A DNA stretch of 64,000 bases from Vombatus ursinus (GCF_900497805.2 NW_020948983.1:19893029-19957028), one strand, 5' to 3'; numbered from the stretch's first letter, positions 32,211-42,489 are shown. Notes: a model not told the origin generated them from the sequence alone. Translations and numbers: made by a program.

Positions 32211-33928
32211 GCACCCCTGATGGCTCTAGGATTCATTCTCCTGTCTCAGTGTGTCAGAGTCCATCCTGGTTGCCCACCTCCCTGTTACTTCTCCCTTCCA
32301 CCCCTATTCACACCTGGCTGGGTTCCCACAGAGTTGCTCAAAGCCCCTCCCCTTCCCCCTCCCCCTCCAGGTTTCTATGTGGCAAGGGGAAAACTTGACA
32401 CCAGTGAGGCCCTGGGACAGGAAGCCAGAAGGGGAAAAGGAGGGGGCCCCGGACCCCTGGGGTTTGTTTGCCAGTAGACTTACAACCAAGTCTAACACTG
32501 AGCCCAGCCCCCCTCGGGAAGAAAAAGTCACTGAATCCTCCAAAGCAAACCTAGAGCCGGAATGGGGTTTGGGGAGGAGAGAGTAGAGAGAGAAGCCTGA
32601 GGAGCATCCACATACACCTTTTGCCAAACCCCTGGGTATGGGGGAAGCACAGAGCTCAGAACACAATCTGGGAGCTAATTCTTTGCTGTCTGAGTCTTCC
32701 CTTCTACTCCTGTTTTTCAGGCTTTATGTCTCAAGGCTTGCCGCACCCCTACCCCCTCCCTTATCCATTGGCTCCCAGGATACTAGGAACAATGGAGCTA
32801 AGTTGACTCTGGTTACACTGGGCCCTCACTTTCCCCTCCTCCCCCCATCCTCTGTCTTTGAGATCATTTGAGGACACAGCTTGTTTGTATGTCTGTCACT
32901 CCCAGAATATTCTTGCATAATTGGGCATGGATCTTTCACTCACCTAATATATAGTAATATGGACAGGCACCTGGCACCATCAACCTAAAACCAAAGACTG
33001 GGGGCGGGGGTGAGGAGTGGGGGCCAAGGTAAGCACCAGAGAGGACATGCTGGTGGTGGGGGAAAATTAATGGTGTCAAATTCATTAATCTCTCTCGAAG
33101 GTGCCAAGGAGGGAAGAGGGGTCAGGGTCCATGTAGAGAAGTAGACCTTAGGTTCTCCATGCCCGGATAAAGGTTCCCATCTGGAACATGGGGAGGGGAC
33201 TCAGATGCTGAAATAAGGAGGGTATTATTCCAGGGTAGGGAGTTAATGGGGTGGAGTGGTTTCCAGGTACAGAGTGGGGGGTCGGGGTGGAGAGGAGGTT
33301 CCATGTTACAGAATTGAGAGTGGTTCCCCATTCTGGATTTGAGATGGGGTTTTGTGTTCTTTATAAAATTAGAGCACAGGACTGGAATCAAGGGGGGGGT
33401 GGGGAAGCCCGGTAGGACAGGGACCGTACCCGCCTCACAGGGTCCAGGGTGCATTACACTGAGGTTGGCCTGTGGCCAGGCCCGAGCAGCCTCCTGGAAA
33501 CTGCATATCTGCGCGTAGGTGCGCCCATCGGAACCACAGAGAGGGCTTGTAGAGAGGCAGAGGCACTGGGGCTCAGGCACCTCTCCGCGCTGCAGGTCCC
33601 CGCCTGCATCCAGCCGACACTCCAGGTGCTCTCCGCAGCGCCCGTAGAAGTGACTGTCTGGGTCTAGGTCACAGAGTTGGCCCTCCAGGTTCGCACACTC
33701 CCAGCAGCAGTCGCACGCGTCCAGGACACGCCCTGCCAAGCAGCCCCGCGGTGTAGGGCACTCCTCCGGGTGGCAGGGCCCGCAGCCCTCTCCCTCGTCT
33801 AGTAGCCGCTGCCAACCTCGCCGCAGGTAGTCAGGGCCTGGGGGTGGACGGGAGCTGGAGGGGGGCAGAGGCTGCAGGAGCAAGAGGACTGCCAAAGCCG
33901 GGGCCAGGACCACTGGCTGCCGAGACAT
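30996..33928 (-). CDS. KAZALD1: KAZALD1, Kazal-type serine peptidase inhibitor domain protein 1
   Basis: This is a secreted IGFBP-related protein with roles reported in bone and matrix biology. Four coding exons give 300 residues (human about 304). The domains run in order. A signal peptide occupies about 1-26 (leucine core LAVLLLL). An N-terminal IGFBP-like cysteine-rich domain spans about 49-104 (CGPC, CDCCWEC, CGEHLEC). A Kazal domain spans about 122-164 (LCGSDGRTYAQIC). An Ig I-set domain spans about 168-262, with the C189-C249 pair and DEGTYRC. The tail is acidic and ends DDYY. Sequons are N155 (NLS), N179 (NVT) and N274 (NTT). Intron phases are 1, 0, 1 with GT-AG sites. WNVTGQDVIFGCEVFAYPMA and IEWRKDG are nearly identical to human. 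The start is the first ATG before the signal peptide. No inactivating change is seen. Confidence 0.97.
31402..31549 (-). CDS. KAZALD1: KAZALD1 coding exon 3: second half of Ig domain
   Basis: 148 nt. The acceptor CTTACTCCAG precedes TTTAGGGGAGGC (FRGGPQRFEV). The exon contains DEGTYRC (C249 pairs with C189) and ends VLTL plus one base before GTAAGG. The Ig fold is thus split over two exons, as in human. Confidence 0.96.
31650..31925. repeat. Degenerate about 34-bp minisatellite in a KAZALD1 intron
   Basis: About eight diverged units begin ATGAGGTCTGTTCC, ATGAGGTCTGTCCC, ATGGAATCTGTTC, ATGGGATCTGTTCC, ATGGAGTCTTCTG and so on, filling most of the 392-bp intron between the two Ig exons. Confidence 0.7.
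31942..32102 (-). CDS. KAZALD1: KAZALD1 coding exon 2: first half of Ig domain
   Basis: 161 nt. The acceptor CCCCTGTAG precedes AACCCCAAATCC, completing Glu167, followed by PQILSPPRDVWN. It ends PHISVQ at a CAG/GTGGGA donor in phase 0. It holds the first Ig cysteine (C189) and the IEWRKDG strand. KDGTETLLPGDD differs from the human KDGLDIQLPGDD at a loop. Confidence 0.96.
32174..32203. repeat. (CA)n microsatellite
   Basis: About 15 CA units in a KAZALD1 intron. Confidence 0.93.
32204..33429 (-). other. KAZALD1 intron between Kazal and Ig exons (rest)
   Basis: Non-coding by splice inference. The open frame that continues past 33430 is intron read-through. C-rich runs lie at 32340-32370 and 32735-32765. 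No repeat family is recognised. Confidence 0.6.
33430..33928 (-). CDS. KAZALD1: KAZALD1 coding exon 1 (gene exon 2): signal, IGFBP and Kazal domains
   Basis: 499 nt: 166 codons plus the first base of the GAA codon (Glu167). The donor reads GCGG then GTACGG, weaker than consensus. Reading on past it gives an unrelated 3' extension, so the splice is needed. The exon contains the whole secretion signal, all IGFBP-like cysteines and the Kazal loop (PLCGSDGRTYAQIC). Confidence 0.96.
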
Positions 33929-33991
33929 CGTCAGAGGTCACTGGAGTCTGTCACTCAGACCCCTGTGTCTCAGACATTACCCTTTTGGACA
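33929..33991 (-). other. KAZALD1: KAZALD1 5' UTR part of the start exon
   Basis: A strong acceptor (CCTCTTCTCTCTCCCACAG) ends just upstream of 33991 on the minus strand, so the ATG exon probably starts there with 63 nt of leader. A non-coding first exon is expected, as in the human gene. Confidence 0.6.
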
Positions 33992-34362
33992 CTGTGGGAG
34001 AGAGAAGAGGGGTCGGGGAAGTCAGGGGCCAAACAAAAAAGGGCTAGATTCCCCTAGTTCCGTCTTCCCTGGCCCTCCTCTTTTCCTACAAACCGAAACC
34101 CTATCCTTCCTCTGCCTCCATTCCCCTAATCTGCCCTATCCCGTTCATCTCTCCAAACCTGTTCTTGTCCCATCCACATCCTCCAAACACTATCCTTTTC
34201 TGATAGTAATCCACAACTTCTGCTTCCAAACTTTGGTTTTTCTCCTGTCCCCCTGCCCCTCTTTTCCCTATCCCTTTCAACGATCTCATCTCCTCAAGAT
34301 GTTTTTCCCATTCTCTCAGCCCTCACAAATGACCGCTGAGTTAGGCCTCAATGTCCCCTTAC

Positions 34363-34533
34363 CTGCAGTACGGACTCTCTCCCAGCACACCTCGCTCCTA
34401 GGGCCTTGGAGGGCAGTGCCCTAACTCGAAGTTTCTGCTAAACCACTGGCACAGGAGAAGTCGCTGGCCTCCTTCGAGGTCACACAAATCACGGATCTTC
34501 GGGAAGGAGTACGGGAATGTGCTCATCCGCTTA
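34363..34533 (-). other. Possible non-coding KAZALD1 5' exon
   Basis: On the minus strand a near-perfect donor TACTGCAG/GTAAGG ends at 34363. A pyrimidine-rich acceptor TTTCCTCTCTTTTTAAG lies about 170 bp upstream. This could be an internal or alternative leader exon. There is no transcript evidence. Confidence 0.3.
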
Positions 34534-34689
34534 AAAAGAGAGGAAACTGCTTTGCTTCCCTGGCTCTTGCCCTTGGTGGGGGGGAGGGGGCGGACGGGGG
34601 GAATAGTTCCCTGTCACTGCCACGACTAGGACTGGGCCAGATTTGTGGGGGACAGAGTGGGAGAGAGCTATAAATGATGGAGTTGCAAT

Positions 34690-35130
34690 TGTGGGCCACA
34701 ACTAACTCCGCCCCGCCTCCCGGTTCTCTTAGGCTCCCTCCCCCCAGCTACTCACCTTGTTTTTGGTCCCCAGAGAACAGCTGCAGCTCTAGGCAGGGAA
34801 CCAGGGAATTAACGACTGAGGTTGTTGGGATGCTCGAACCGTCTGAACAAACAGCTCTGTCTGTTAGGCCCCCAGACCCAACTCGGTTCCCGGCCCCAGG
34901 CTCTCTGAAGAAACCCCGAGGACAGCAATTGTGAGAGCAGCTTCTCCGCCCCCTCTCTCCGCCCTCGCGACGTCGCCCCCTCTCCGCGCCCAACCTCCCC
35001 CTCCCCCCCACACTAAGGCCTCCTGTTCGCAGCAGCCCAGACCCAGCTGGTCACCCCCACCTCCCTCCCCTAGCCTTAAACGGCCCAAGGTTACAGTGAG
35101 TGAGCCAAGGCGTTGTAACCCGACACCCTA
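34690..35130 (-). promoter_or_regulatory. CpG-rich probable KAZALD1 promoter and first exon
   Basis: CpG-dense, GC-box-bearing sequence (CTCCGCCCCGCCTCC, CGCCCTCGCGACGTCGCC) lies about 0.8-1.2 kb upstream of the start codon. A perfect donor AACAAG/GTGAGT ends at 34756, which fits a non-coding exon 1 transcribed leftwards from roughly 34800-34950. GACGTCG includes a CRE-like core. The start site is inferred. Confidence 0.5.
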
Positions 35131-35224
35131 TGGCCTGGAGAGAGGGATGGGAGTCGGGGAGCGAAGCCAAGAGCTGGACATTGTTTTCCGGGGATGGGGG
35201 AGGGAGCTGGGGGTGTGTGTGTGC

Positions 35225-35590
35225 TGAGAGACTGCGGAACTGAGAGACAAGATAACACTAATGGGTTGGAAGACGCGAGACTGGGAAAATGACAGAATGG
35301 TAGGACTGGGGAGACTGGAGGCTCTATGTTGACTTATTGGACGGGGAAACCAAAATATTCGGGCTGAGGATCTGGAAGAATGGAAGACGGAGCTAGGAGG
35401 CTGGGAGACAGGAGGTCTTTAAGATTGAGCCGTTGGGATATTGGAAGGCTGGGAGAAAAAGAAGACTTATCCTGAAGGGTTGGGGCAGAGAGGTACCGGG
35501 GAAAACTGGGAGACTGGGCGTCGGGGAAGACTGAGGGGTTGGAATACTGGAGAAAGGAGAAGGATGGGATGGATGAGACCAACACTGGGG
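35225..35590. repeat. Degenerate GACTGGGAGACTGG-like array
   Basis: The words GGGAGACTGG, GACTGGGAA and GGCTGGGAGA recur irregularly over about 360 bp upstream of the KAZALD1 CpG block. It looks like an old short-unit tandem array. Confidence 0.5.
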
Positions 35591-36580
35591 GCCTAAGAAG
35601 TTTCCAATGGAAGTTAGGGGATTAGGGAAGCCTGAGAGAACTCATTGTTGAAGGGCTCCTGCCTCCTGACCACAGGCTGAGTCATATTCCCCACAACAGC
35701 AGTGGGACAGGGGCCCAGGTGCTACTGCCCTAATTTGTTACTTTTCCAGTCTCTGCTACAGACTATGAGTTCCCTGAGGATCGAGTCTGCGTCTTCTGTG
35801 CCTCTCCCATAGCTTGGACTAACTCAGGACTGAGCAGACAGTGAGTAATATTCTTAAACGTTCATCCCCATTTCCTTCTTCTCTTCCCTACCCAAGGGAA
35901 AGAGCCAGAAATTGGTAAATCCAGAACCCACATCAGTCTCTAACGCATCTGGGCCGCTTCTCCCAACCCCTCCCTTTCTCTTCTTCCTCTTCACATCCGG
36001 CCAGGCTGCCTGGCAGGTGCGGTGGCCCCAGCAATCTCTGCCTCAAGGGGATTAAAATCGAGTCGGTCTAAACCAGGGCGGGGGCGGGAAGGACGGGCTG
36101 GCCCCTAGTTGTACGTCACTTTAGCTCCTGATTACAGACTGCTGGGCTGGTGAGGGTGGGGACCCTGTCACAACCACAGCCAGCGCCACCGTGGCGCCGG
36201 GGGCTGGGGCTGGCGACTGTATGAAGAAAACTGGAAACACATGAAAGTGGGGACCAGAGGGGATGATGTATTCAGCTAAATAGGAGCCACGACCCCGGAA
36301 TTTTAATTCATCTGGAGTTAGAGTACCAGAGCTGTTTAGTCCCGCTTGGGTCCCGCCTCTGGTAGAAGAGGAGGGGGGGTGGAGAGAGGAAGAGGGAAAA
36401 TGAGAATGTGAGGTGGAACAGAGAAGGTCTCTCTGAGGGTGGAAGGAAGATGTTGGCCTTGTTGCTGGAATATCCAGCCTTCGGGAACATACACGGCATT
36501 GGAGTGGTCTCTCACACAAAGGTTCTCTTCTACAATGCATGCTAAGTACTCTTCGAAGATACAGAGCATTAAGAATCATC
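35591..36580. other. Unassigned upstream sequence
   Basis: No gene is supported. The minus-strand frame at 36121-36594 has no recognisable domain. A trace of L2 (TGAGTTCCCTGAGGATCGAG, 35766) is possible. A GC-rich stretch at 36000-36200 may be regulatory. Confidence 0.35.
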
Positions 36581-36736
36581 AGTGGATAGAGCACCGGCCC
36601 TGAAGTCAGGAGGACCTGAGTTCAAATCCGGCCTCAGACCAAACACTTGTCACTTACTAGCTGTGTGACCCTGGGCAAGTCACTTAACCCCAATTGCCTA
36701 AAAACAACAACAACAACAACAACAACAACAAAAAAG
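36581..36736 (+). repeat. Marsupial SINE, 5'-truncated, with target-site duplication
   Basis: It begins at AGTGGATAGAGCACCGGCCC and ends in a (CAA)n tail. A perfect 10-bp duplication AAGAATCATC lies at 36571-36580 and 36737-36746. Confidence 0.93.
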
Positions 36737-37093
36737 AAGAATCATCGAACTGCGATGCAATGAGGTTCGAATTATATTGGGGACTCTGAGCTTCAGTTTA
36801 TTCATCTGCAGAGGTCACTGCTATCCGTCCCACGTTTAACTCACTTAGGTTTGAAATCTCAAACCATCCTCAATGCGTCACTCTTCCTAACCCCAACATC
36901 CAATCACGTGTGAAGTCTCCAATGATTCTATTTCTACAAGAGCTCTTGCATTCAACTTTTCTCCACTTAAGGCACCACCCTAGTCCAATTCCTTATTACC
37001 TCTTACCTGAACGCTTGCAAATAGTCTCAGAATTGACCTCCCAAGCATCCAGTTTCTCCCCTCTCCAACCCATCCTCTACAGCAGTCAAATAT

Positions 37094-37195
37094 TTTTTTA
37101 TTTTTTAAATATCTTATTTTCCCCAATTACATGTAAAGACAATTTTTAACATCCTTTAAAAAAAATGAGTACCAAATTTTTTCTCCCTCACCTCT
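37094..37195 (-). repeat. L1 3' UTR fragment
   Basis: On +, ATTTTCCCCAATTACATGTAAAGACAATTTTTAACATCC is the antisense 3' UTR also seen at 57935-57985. Confidence 0.75.
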
Positions 37196-37644
37196 TCCTT
37201 CGCTTGAGACGGTAAGCATAAATCATTATTCCTAGAGTACAGGACTGAGCATGTCATTCCAGCTCAAGAAACTTCACTAACTCCCTGTTGCCCCAAGATA
37301 ACATATAAATGTCACTGTCTGACACAAGCCCTTCGAAATCAGATTCCAATCTACCTTTCTAGATTGATTTCACAATCATGCTACATTGCTCTGGCCAAAT
37401 TGACCTAAAATTCTTACGTTCCCCCTAAATTACGTTTTTTGACTCTTTGCCTCATGCCTAGGTGTACTACTCTCTTTTCACCTCTTTAGAAGATGACCTA
37501 TTAGGATCCCTATCTTCTTTCGAAACACAGTTCAGGGGCTCCTTTCTATAGAAGGCCTTTCCTGACCCTCTCTCCTGGTGGCTTGTGTTTTTCTCCATCA
37601 CCACCCCCTAAAATTAGTTTGCATTTGCTCTGTAGCTATTCTAT

Positions 37645-37870
37645 AGGGAGAGGCAGCATGGAGAAGTGGATAAATAGTGCTGGCGAGTCAGGAATATTTT
37701 GATCGGAGTCCTCCTTCTGACAACATCCGGCCTGTGAGAAACTGGGAGAGTACGTCACTTAACCTCTCAGCGCCCTAAGCATTTAAAAACTACGAATTGC
37801 AGACCAGCTTCTAACCTGCATTGGCCGAGTTTTCTCGCTGGAAGTTCTCTAAACCAGTGAAATCACAGTT
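37645..37870 (+). repeat. Type-c SINE
   Basis: Head GGCAGCATGGAGAAGTGGATA, GTACGTCACTTAACCTCTCAGC, then the tail ACGAATTGCAGACC, CCTGCATTGGCCGAGTTTTC, CAGTGAAATCACAG. This is the clearest copy of the type-c family in the window. Confidence 0.75.
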
Positions 37871-38060
37871 GAGTGATCGGTGTACATGCCTCACTCACTC
37901 CCTCCCCATTCCATTGCAGTCCTCCAGCCAGATGAAACCTACTTGAAAATAGGGTCTGTCTCCTTTTTGTCTCTCTATAACCCCGCACCTAGCACAATGC
38001 CTGCACTTGGTAGACGGTTGCTTAATATTAATGCTCGCTGAGTTGAAGCGAATTGAATTG

Positions 38061-38960
38061 AACTGCCTCGCGGGGCGGTTTTGTGAGGAAAGCTCTTAGC
38101 TAACCCTAAAGCTCCATAGAAATATGAGTTATTTGTATAGTTCCCTAGGCTGACTGGCTTCTCTGGTGGCAGGGCATATAGAAATTCCAGATGTGGAGAG
38201 GGGCGGAGTGGTGCTGGTGCTCTGCGAAGGAATGGGTGGGACTAGGAAATGAGAGGCGGCGTTGAAAGGGGAGTGATGATCTCGCGAAATAGCTCCCTAG
38301 TAGGAACTCCAAGGGGGCAGGACTGAGGAAGCCCGCGAGTTTTGAAAAGGTAAATGTGCGGAGTGTCCAGAATCCGCAGGGAGAATGGCCTTGACTGATG
38401 TACCACAGCAGGCTGCTGGTGTCCGCGGAAGGACTGTGGGGGGAGCAGAGTGGCTTAAGGACCCCGTAGCCTTAGCCTGCGATGACTGAGTCCAAAAACC
38501 AAGGATCAGGAGTTGTCAAGGAGATGAAGCGGAGGAAAAGCCTGATTTTCATTGTCTGTGTTGAGAGGGAGGGTTGCCTAGGGAACGGACCGAAGGTGGG
38601 GCGGGGATGTTACCTAGGAGACAGAGGCTGAGTCCACTTGTAAGCCAATCCAGCCCTTAGGACCTCTGGAGTGAGGCTAGATATACAGTTTAAAGACAAA
38701 CAAACAAACAAACAAACAAACAGAAAAACAAAACAAAACAAAGCCAAACCTGTTCCTTTTCGCCAACACCGCCCTGGTCTGAGGATGCAAAAGGCTCTAG
38801 TATTGAAGCAGATTCACTGATCCCTTTTCGGACCTCTGGTTGTCGAGGAGGGCCTCGAACATAGTGGCGCTACGTTGTTAGTTTTGTTGTAAGTTGTTAG
38901 TTTGGTTTGATTTTGATGGTTCTGAGAAAAAGGAACACCTAAACATTGGCAATAGAACAA
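38061..38960. other. Unique, moderately GC-rich stretch with X-box-like sites
   Basis: No ORF of note. Paired RFX-like motifs lie at 38573-38622 and TCTCGCGAAA at 38279-38288. A (CAAA)n/(CAAAA)n tract lies at 38697-38745. Possibly a promoter or enhancer. Confidence 0.35.
38573..38622. promoter_or_regulatory. Two X-box-like (RFX) motifs
   Basis: GTTGCCTAGGGAAC (38573-38586) and GTTACCTAGGAGAC (38609-38622) both resemble the imperfect inverted repeat GTNRCC-N0-3-RGYAAC bound by RFX factors. The first has one mismatch, the second more. Both share the central CCTAGG. Confidence 0.4.
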
Positions 38961-38964
38961 GGAA

Positions 38965-39300
38965 CCTTTGAGATTTAGGTTCAAATCCATGCTCTGTCAT
39001 TTGCTAGGTGTGGGACCTTAGACAAGTCATTTCATTTTTTTGGGCCTCAGTTTCCACAACTGTAAAACCAAGGGCTTAGAAGTGGTATGCTATCGTGACT
39101 AATGGAAAAATGTGCTTAATGTGAATGTATAAGTAGAGCCTATATCAGATTGCATGTCATTTTGGGGGTGAGAGGAGAGGGAGGGGGAGAAAATTTAAAA
39201 CAGAATCTTATGGAAGTGAATGTTGAAAACTAAAAATAAATAAATTATTTTAAAAAAGAAGTGGTATGGTCTAGGTTTTCGAATGTCTGTGACGAATAAG
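38965..39300 (+). repeat. MIR3-like SINE interrupted by L1 3' end
   Basis: GGTTCAAATCCATGCTCTGT, GACAAGTCATTTC and GGGCCTCAGTTTCCACAACTG are MIR3-like. An L1 end (39090-39256) sits in its tail. Confidence 0.75.
39090..39256 (+). repeat. Short L1 3' end with perfect duplication
   Basis: The terminal 3' UTR (GCCTATATCAGATTGCATGTC, GTTGAAAACTAAAAATAAAT) is flanked by a perfect 12-bp AGAAGTGGTATG at 39078-39089 and 39257-39268. It is a heavily 5'-truncated L1 insertion of about 167 bp. Confidence 0.95.
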
Positions 39301-39483
39301 GTTTACTAGTCAGTGGTCAGTAAACACTATTAAGTATCTACTAGGTGTCAGGCACTGTGGTAAGCACAAGTTTCCATTTCATCCCCTATTTTGGCAGTGA
39401 TAGGACCCTAAAATGAACTCTAAATGTATAAGGGCAGATTTGGTAAAGCTAGACTTTTTCTTTCTGTAATATAACCACCAAAC

Positions 39484-39513
39484 CACACACACACACACAC
39501 ATACACACACTCC
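39484..39513. repeat. (CA)n microsatellite
   Basis: Short CA array with one TA interruption. Confidence 0.9.
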
Positions 39514-39599
39514 AACTCAGACATGAAGTTTAAGGCTCTCAAAGAGTGGCTGACTGCTACCCTCAGTGTTTTAGGGGTAAGTCTAAGGGGCTAGGTTTC

Positions 39600-40200
39600 T
39601 AGACTACTATAAGTCCCCATCTGTGTGTTTCCCACTAATAATCAACCAGTCAGATTTAGTTAGCTCTTTAGACAAAGTATTTATTTACTAAGAAGGTATG
39701 GCAAGAACACTTGGTACAAAATGTTTCGCATACTCACAAATCCTGGGGCACACTATTCTACAAATACACACAGCATTTGTGGGGAAATTGGGCTTAAAAT
39801 TAAAGTGCAATGGTAATTAAGTAGAGAATACATGTGAAAAAGGAGAAACACAACTCCTTCATTGGAAACACTTTTCTCCTTGGAGTTTTCATGAAATTCC
39901 CTTTACATGTAGCTCTCTTTTAGGCAGGCTGCTCAGCTGAGCTCCCAAGATCTATGCCTCTTTAGAATTCATAGCCAGCATTCTTCTCTACTCTAAGGAG
40001 TCATGCAGTTTTATGAGACCTCTGGATCTCTCAAATTCACCAGGTTGCCTCGACACTTCCATCTTATCATTGCTGCTGGGTCATCTTGGAAGAAAATGTA
40101 AAAGAGACAGATGGCCATGTGCTCATAGCCACCATGCTATATGACTGCCTATCCCCTCATCTGGTTCTTGGAGGCAAATTGAAAGAGATTGCTAAGGGGA
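39600..40200 (-). repeat. LTR-like dispersed repeat, copy 2 (fossil)
   Basis: TTTACTAAGAAGGTATGGCAAGAA and GGGGAAATTGGGCTTAAAATTAAAGTG match the copy at 16820-16945. The TATTTATTTAC run gives AATAAA on the minus strand. Family uncertain and internal genes absent. Confidence 0.35.
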
Positions 40201-40287
40201 CAGTTTGTCTCCTACTCAATTATGGCTCAACAACCAATCCTTGAGTCATGAAGTCTTTAAACTTCAAAGCCAATTACAAGACTTTGT

Positions 40288-41246
40288 CAACATGACAAAA
40301 CAGAAAAATGATAAATGTTGGAGAAGATGTGGGAAAACTGGAACACTAATGCTTTGTTTGTGGAGTTGTGAACTGATCCATCCATTCTGGAGAGCAATTT
40401 GGAACTATGCCCAAAGGGCTATAAAACTGTGCATACCCTTTGACCCAGCAATACCACTTCTAGGTCTGTATCCCAAGGAGATGGTACAAATGGAAGAAGG
40501 ACCCACATATACAAAAATATTTGTAGCAGCTCTTTTTGTGGTGTCCAAGAATTGGAAAGTAAGAGGATACCCATTAACTGTGGAGTGGCTGAACAAGTTG
40601 TGGTATATAAATGTAATGGAATACTATTGTGCTATAAGAAATGATGAGCAGGTGGACTTCAGAAAAACCTGGAAAGACTTACATGAACTGATGCTGAGTG
40701 AAGTGAGTGGAACCAAGAGAACACTGTACACAGTAACAACAATATTATAAAGATGACCGACTTTGTTAGACTTAGCTCTTCTGAGTAATGCAATGATCTA
40801 AGACAATTCCAAAAGAGTCATGATGGAAAATGCTATCCACATGCAGAGAAATAACTATGGAGTCTGAATGAAGATCGAAGTTTCTCTTTTTTTTGTTGCT
40901 TTTTTTTGTTGTTGGGTTTTTTTCTTTCTCATGGTTTATCCCTTTCTTCTTCTTCTTCTTCTTCTTCTTCTTCTTCTTCTTCTGGTTAGGCAGTGGGGTT
41001 AAGTGACTTGCCCAGGGTCACACAGCTAGTGCATATCTTTTTTTTGTGTCCCTTTTCTTCTAATTCTTCTTTCACAACATGACAAATGTGGAAATATATT
41101 TAATATGATCATATATGTATAGCCTATATCAGATTGCATGCCGTCTTGGAGAGGGGAAAGTGGGGGGCAGATTTAGAACTCAAAACCTCATAAAAGCAAA
41201 TGTTGAAAACTAAAAATAAATAAATAAATAATTTTTTTTAAAAAAG
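40288..41246 (+). mobile_element. L1 LINE, 5'-truncated, with ORF2 C-terminus and 3' UTR
   Basis: A 10-bp duplication AAGACTTTGT (40278-40287 and 41247-41256) brackets it. It encodes the last part of ORF2 (to 40750), followed by the 3' UTR and an A-rich end (CTAAAAATAAATAAATAAAT). A TTC array (40943-40982) and a reverse SINE scrap (40988-41033) lie within the UTR. Confidence 0.93.
40292..40750 (+). pseudogene. L1 ORF2 C-terminal end
   Basis: 153 codons covering the cysteine-rich C-terminal domain of L1 ORF2p: CWRRCGKTGTLMLCLWSC, then PFWRAIWNY, IPFDPAIPLLGLYPKE, the FVAALFVVSKNWK strand, EWLNKLWYINVMEYYCAIR and ELMLSEVSGTKR before the stop. It parallels the human L1 block LPYDPAIPLLGIYPK...WYIYTMEYYSAIR. 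The frame is intact here but lacks the endonuclease and reverse transcriptase, so it is a dead copy. Confidence 0.93.
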
Positions 41247-41256
41247 AAGACTTTGT

Positions 41257-42314
41257 TGTCACACTGTACTTACCAGTCCTTCAGGCCTTTATGACTGGAA
41301 ATACACTCCTCTAAACTTCAAGCTAGTCTTTTGGACTTGAAACCAGGCAGGGAATATTTGTACATGCTTCCAGCTCTAGTCCCCTCAGGCTAAAACATCC
41401 TTATTATATTGCTTTAAACTCTTGAATTCAAATAACAGAATCACACCAAAAAGAAAGAAAGAAAAGAAAAGCCTACACAGTTATTCAGATGAAAATTCCC
41501 TTGAAATTGCCAGTGTTTTTATACTGATAACACTCAGGGGTATGCTGGAGCCAACTTGTATCAGCTCCCAGCAGTTCAATATAAAAATGTTCAGTGTAAG
41601 CATTTACACATCTGAAAGCAGCAAACACTACAAAGTAGGGCATGATTTATTGTTCAATTGGTTGTCTAACTTAAAAAAGGAATAAAGAAGATGTTAATTA
41701 TACGGATTAAATATTAACATGTATTGTGATTTTTGGAGAGTTGGTTGTTAAATATTTGCCAGCACACCCCTGAAAACACTCAACCGTGGATTATTCCTAC
41801 TATCTAGATCTTCCATTGGATACTCCTTAAATGCCAAATGATGCTAGAAAAAATTACAAAATCATTCTGACTAGATCTACATTTGTGCTATTTAATATCA
41901 AATGGGTCCTCAGGGGTATACACAAATAGCTTAATTAATTTTTTCTGTAATAATTGTTCCACACCTCTCAATCTGCCAGCTCCCTCTTCATCATTCTCAG
42001 AAGGTGATCTTTACTGAAAAGTTTGAAGCCATACAATTTTGGAACCGCCTCCCCCTTTCCTCACACCTCTCAGTCACAGGAAGAGTTGGCTCTATTTGCC
42101 AAAACTAATTCTTCTACTTAAACTCATGATCTCATCTTATCTCTTATCTCCTTTGTGACTTTATTCCATGAATCTTACTCTTCTGGAAGTCATCTTCAAT
42201 TTCTCCTGGCTCTTCCAATCTGCAAATACACTCAGGTCTGCCATATCCTAAACAAATCAAACATTTTGACTCTGTTACACCCCCAAGCTCTTGGCTTCTT
42301 TCTCTCCTCCCCTT
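41257..42314. other. Unassigned, AT-rich stretch
   Basis: No gene is supported. It contains ATGTTAATTATACGGATTAAATATTAAC and TAGCTTAATTAATTTTTT. It may be an old unidentified repeat. Confidence 0.35.
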
Positions 42315-42475
42315 TAATTGTGGCTCTGGTCAGGCCACATCTAGAACACTGTATTCAGTTTGGGGTATCACATTTTAGGAGGGATGCCAGCAAACTAGAG
42401 AGCACCTAGAGAAGGGTGAGCTGGAGGGTGATTAGAACCTGTGCCATATGAGGATCAAAAGGGAATATGGAGTCC
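42315..42475 (+). repeat. L3/CR1-type LINE fragment
   Basis: The translated string LVRPHLEHCIQFG followed by HFRRDASKLE matches the CR1-clade reverse transcriptase end (LVRPHLEYCVQFW...). The DNA ends GCCATATGAGGATCAAAAGG, also L3-like. Confidence 0.8.
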
Positions 42476-42489
42476 AAGATTGACCAATC

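Larger units (their letters stand above)
36840..38060 (+). repeat. L2 LINE 3' portion, interrupted
   Basis: TTACCTGAACGCTTGCAAATAG, CAGCAGTCAAAT, CTCAAGAAACTTCACTAACTCCC, GAAGGCCTTTCCTGACCCTC and the end GCACCTAGCACAATGCCTGC keep L2 order. It is split by an L1 fragment (37094-37195) and a type-c SINE (37645-37870). Confidence 0.8.

Noticed and set aside
33122-33429. C-terminal continuation of the KAZALD1 start-exon frame
   Set aside because: Similarity to KAZALD1 stops at GPCEA, and a GT donor there joins in frame to the Ig exon at 32102. The rest is intron read-through.
36121-36594. 157-codon minus-strand frame upstream of KAZALD1
   Set aside because: No recognisable domain, low-complexity Ser/Pro content and no splice signals that make it a gene. 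Not enough to claim a protein.
40205-40291. N-terminal 29 codons of the frame that contains the L1 ORF2 end
   Set aside because: The target duplication places the L1 boundary at 40288. The upstream codons are flanking DNA that happens to be open.
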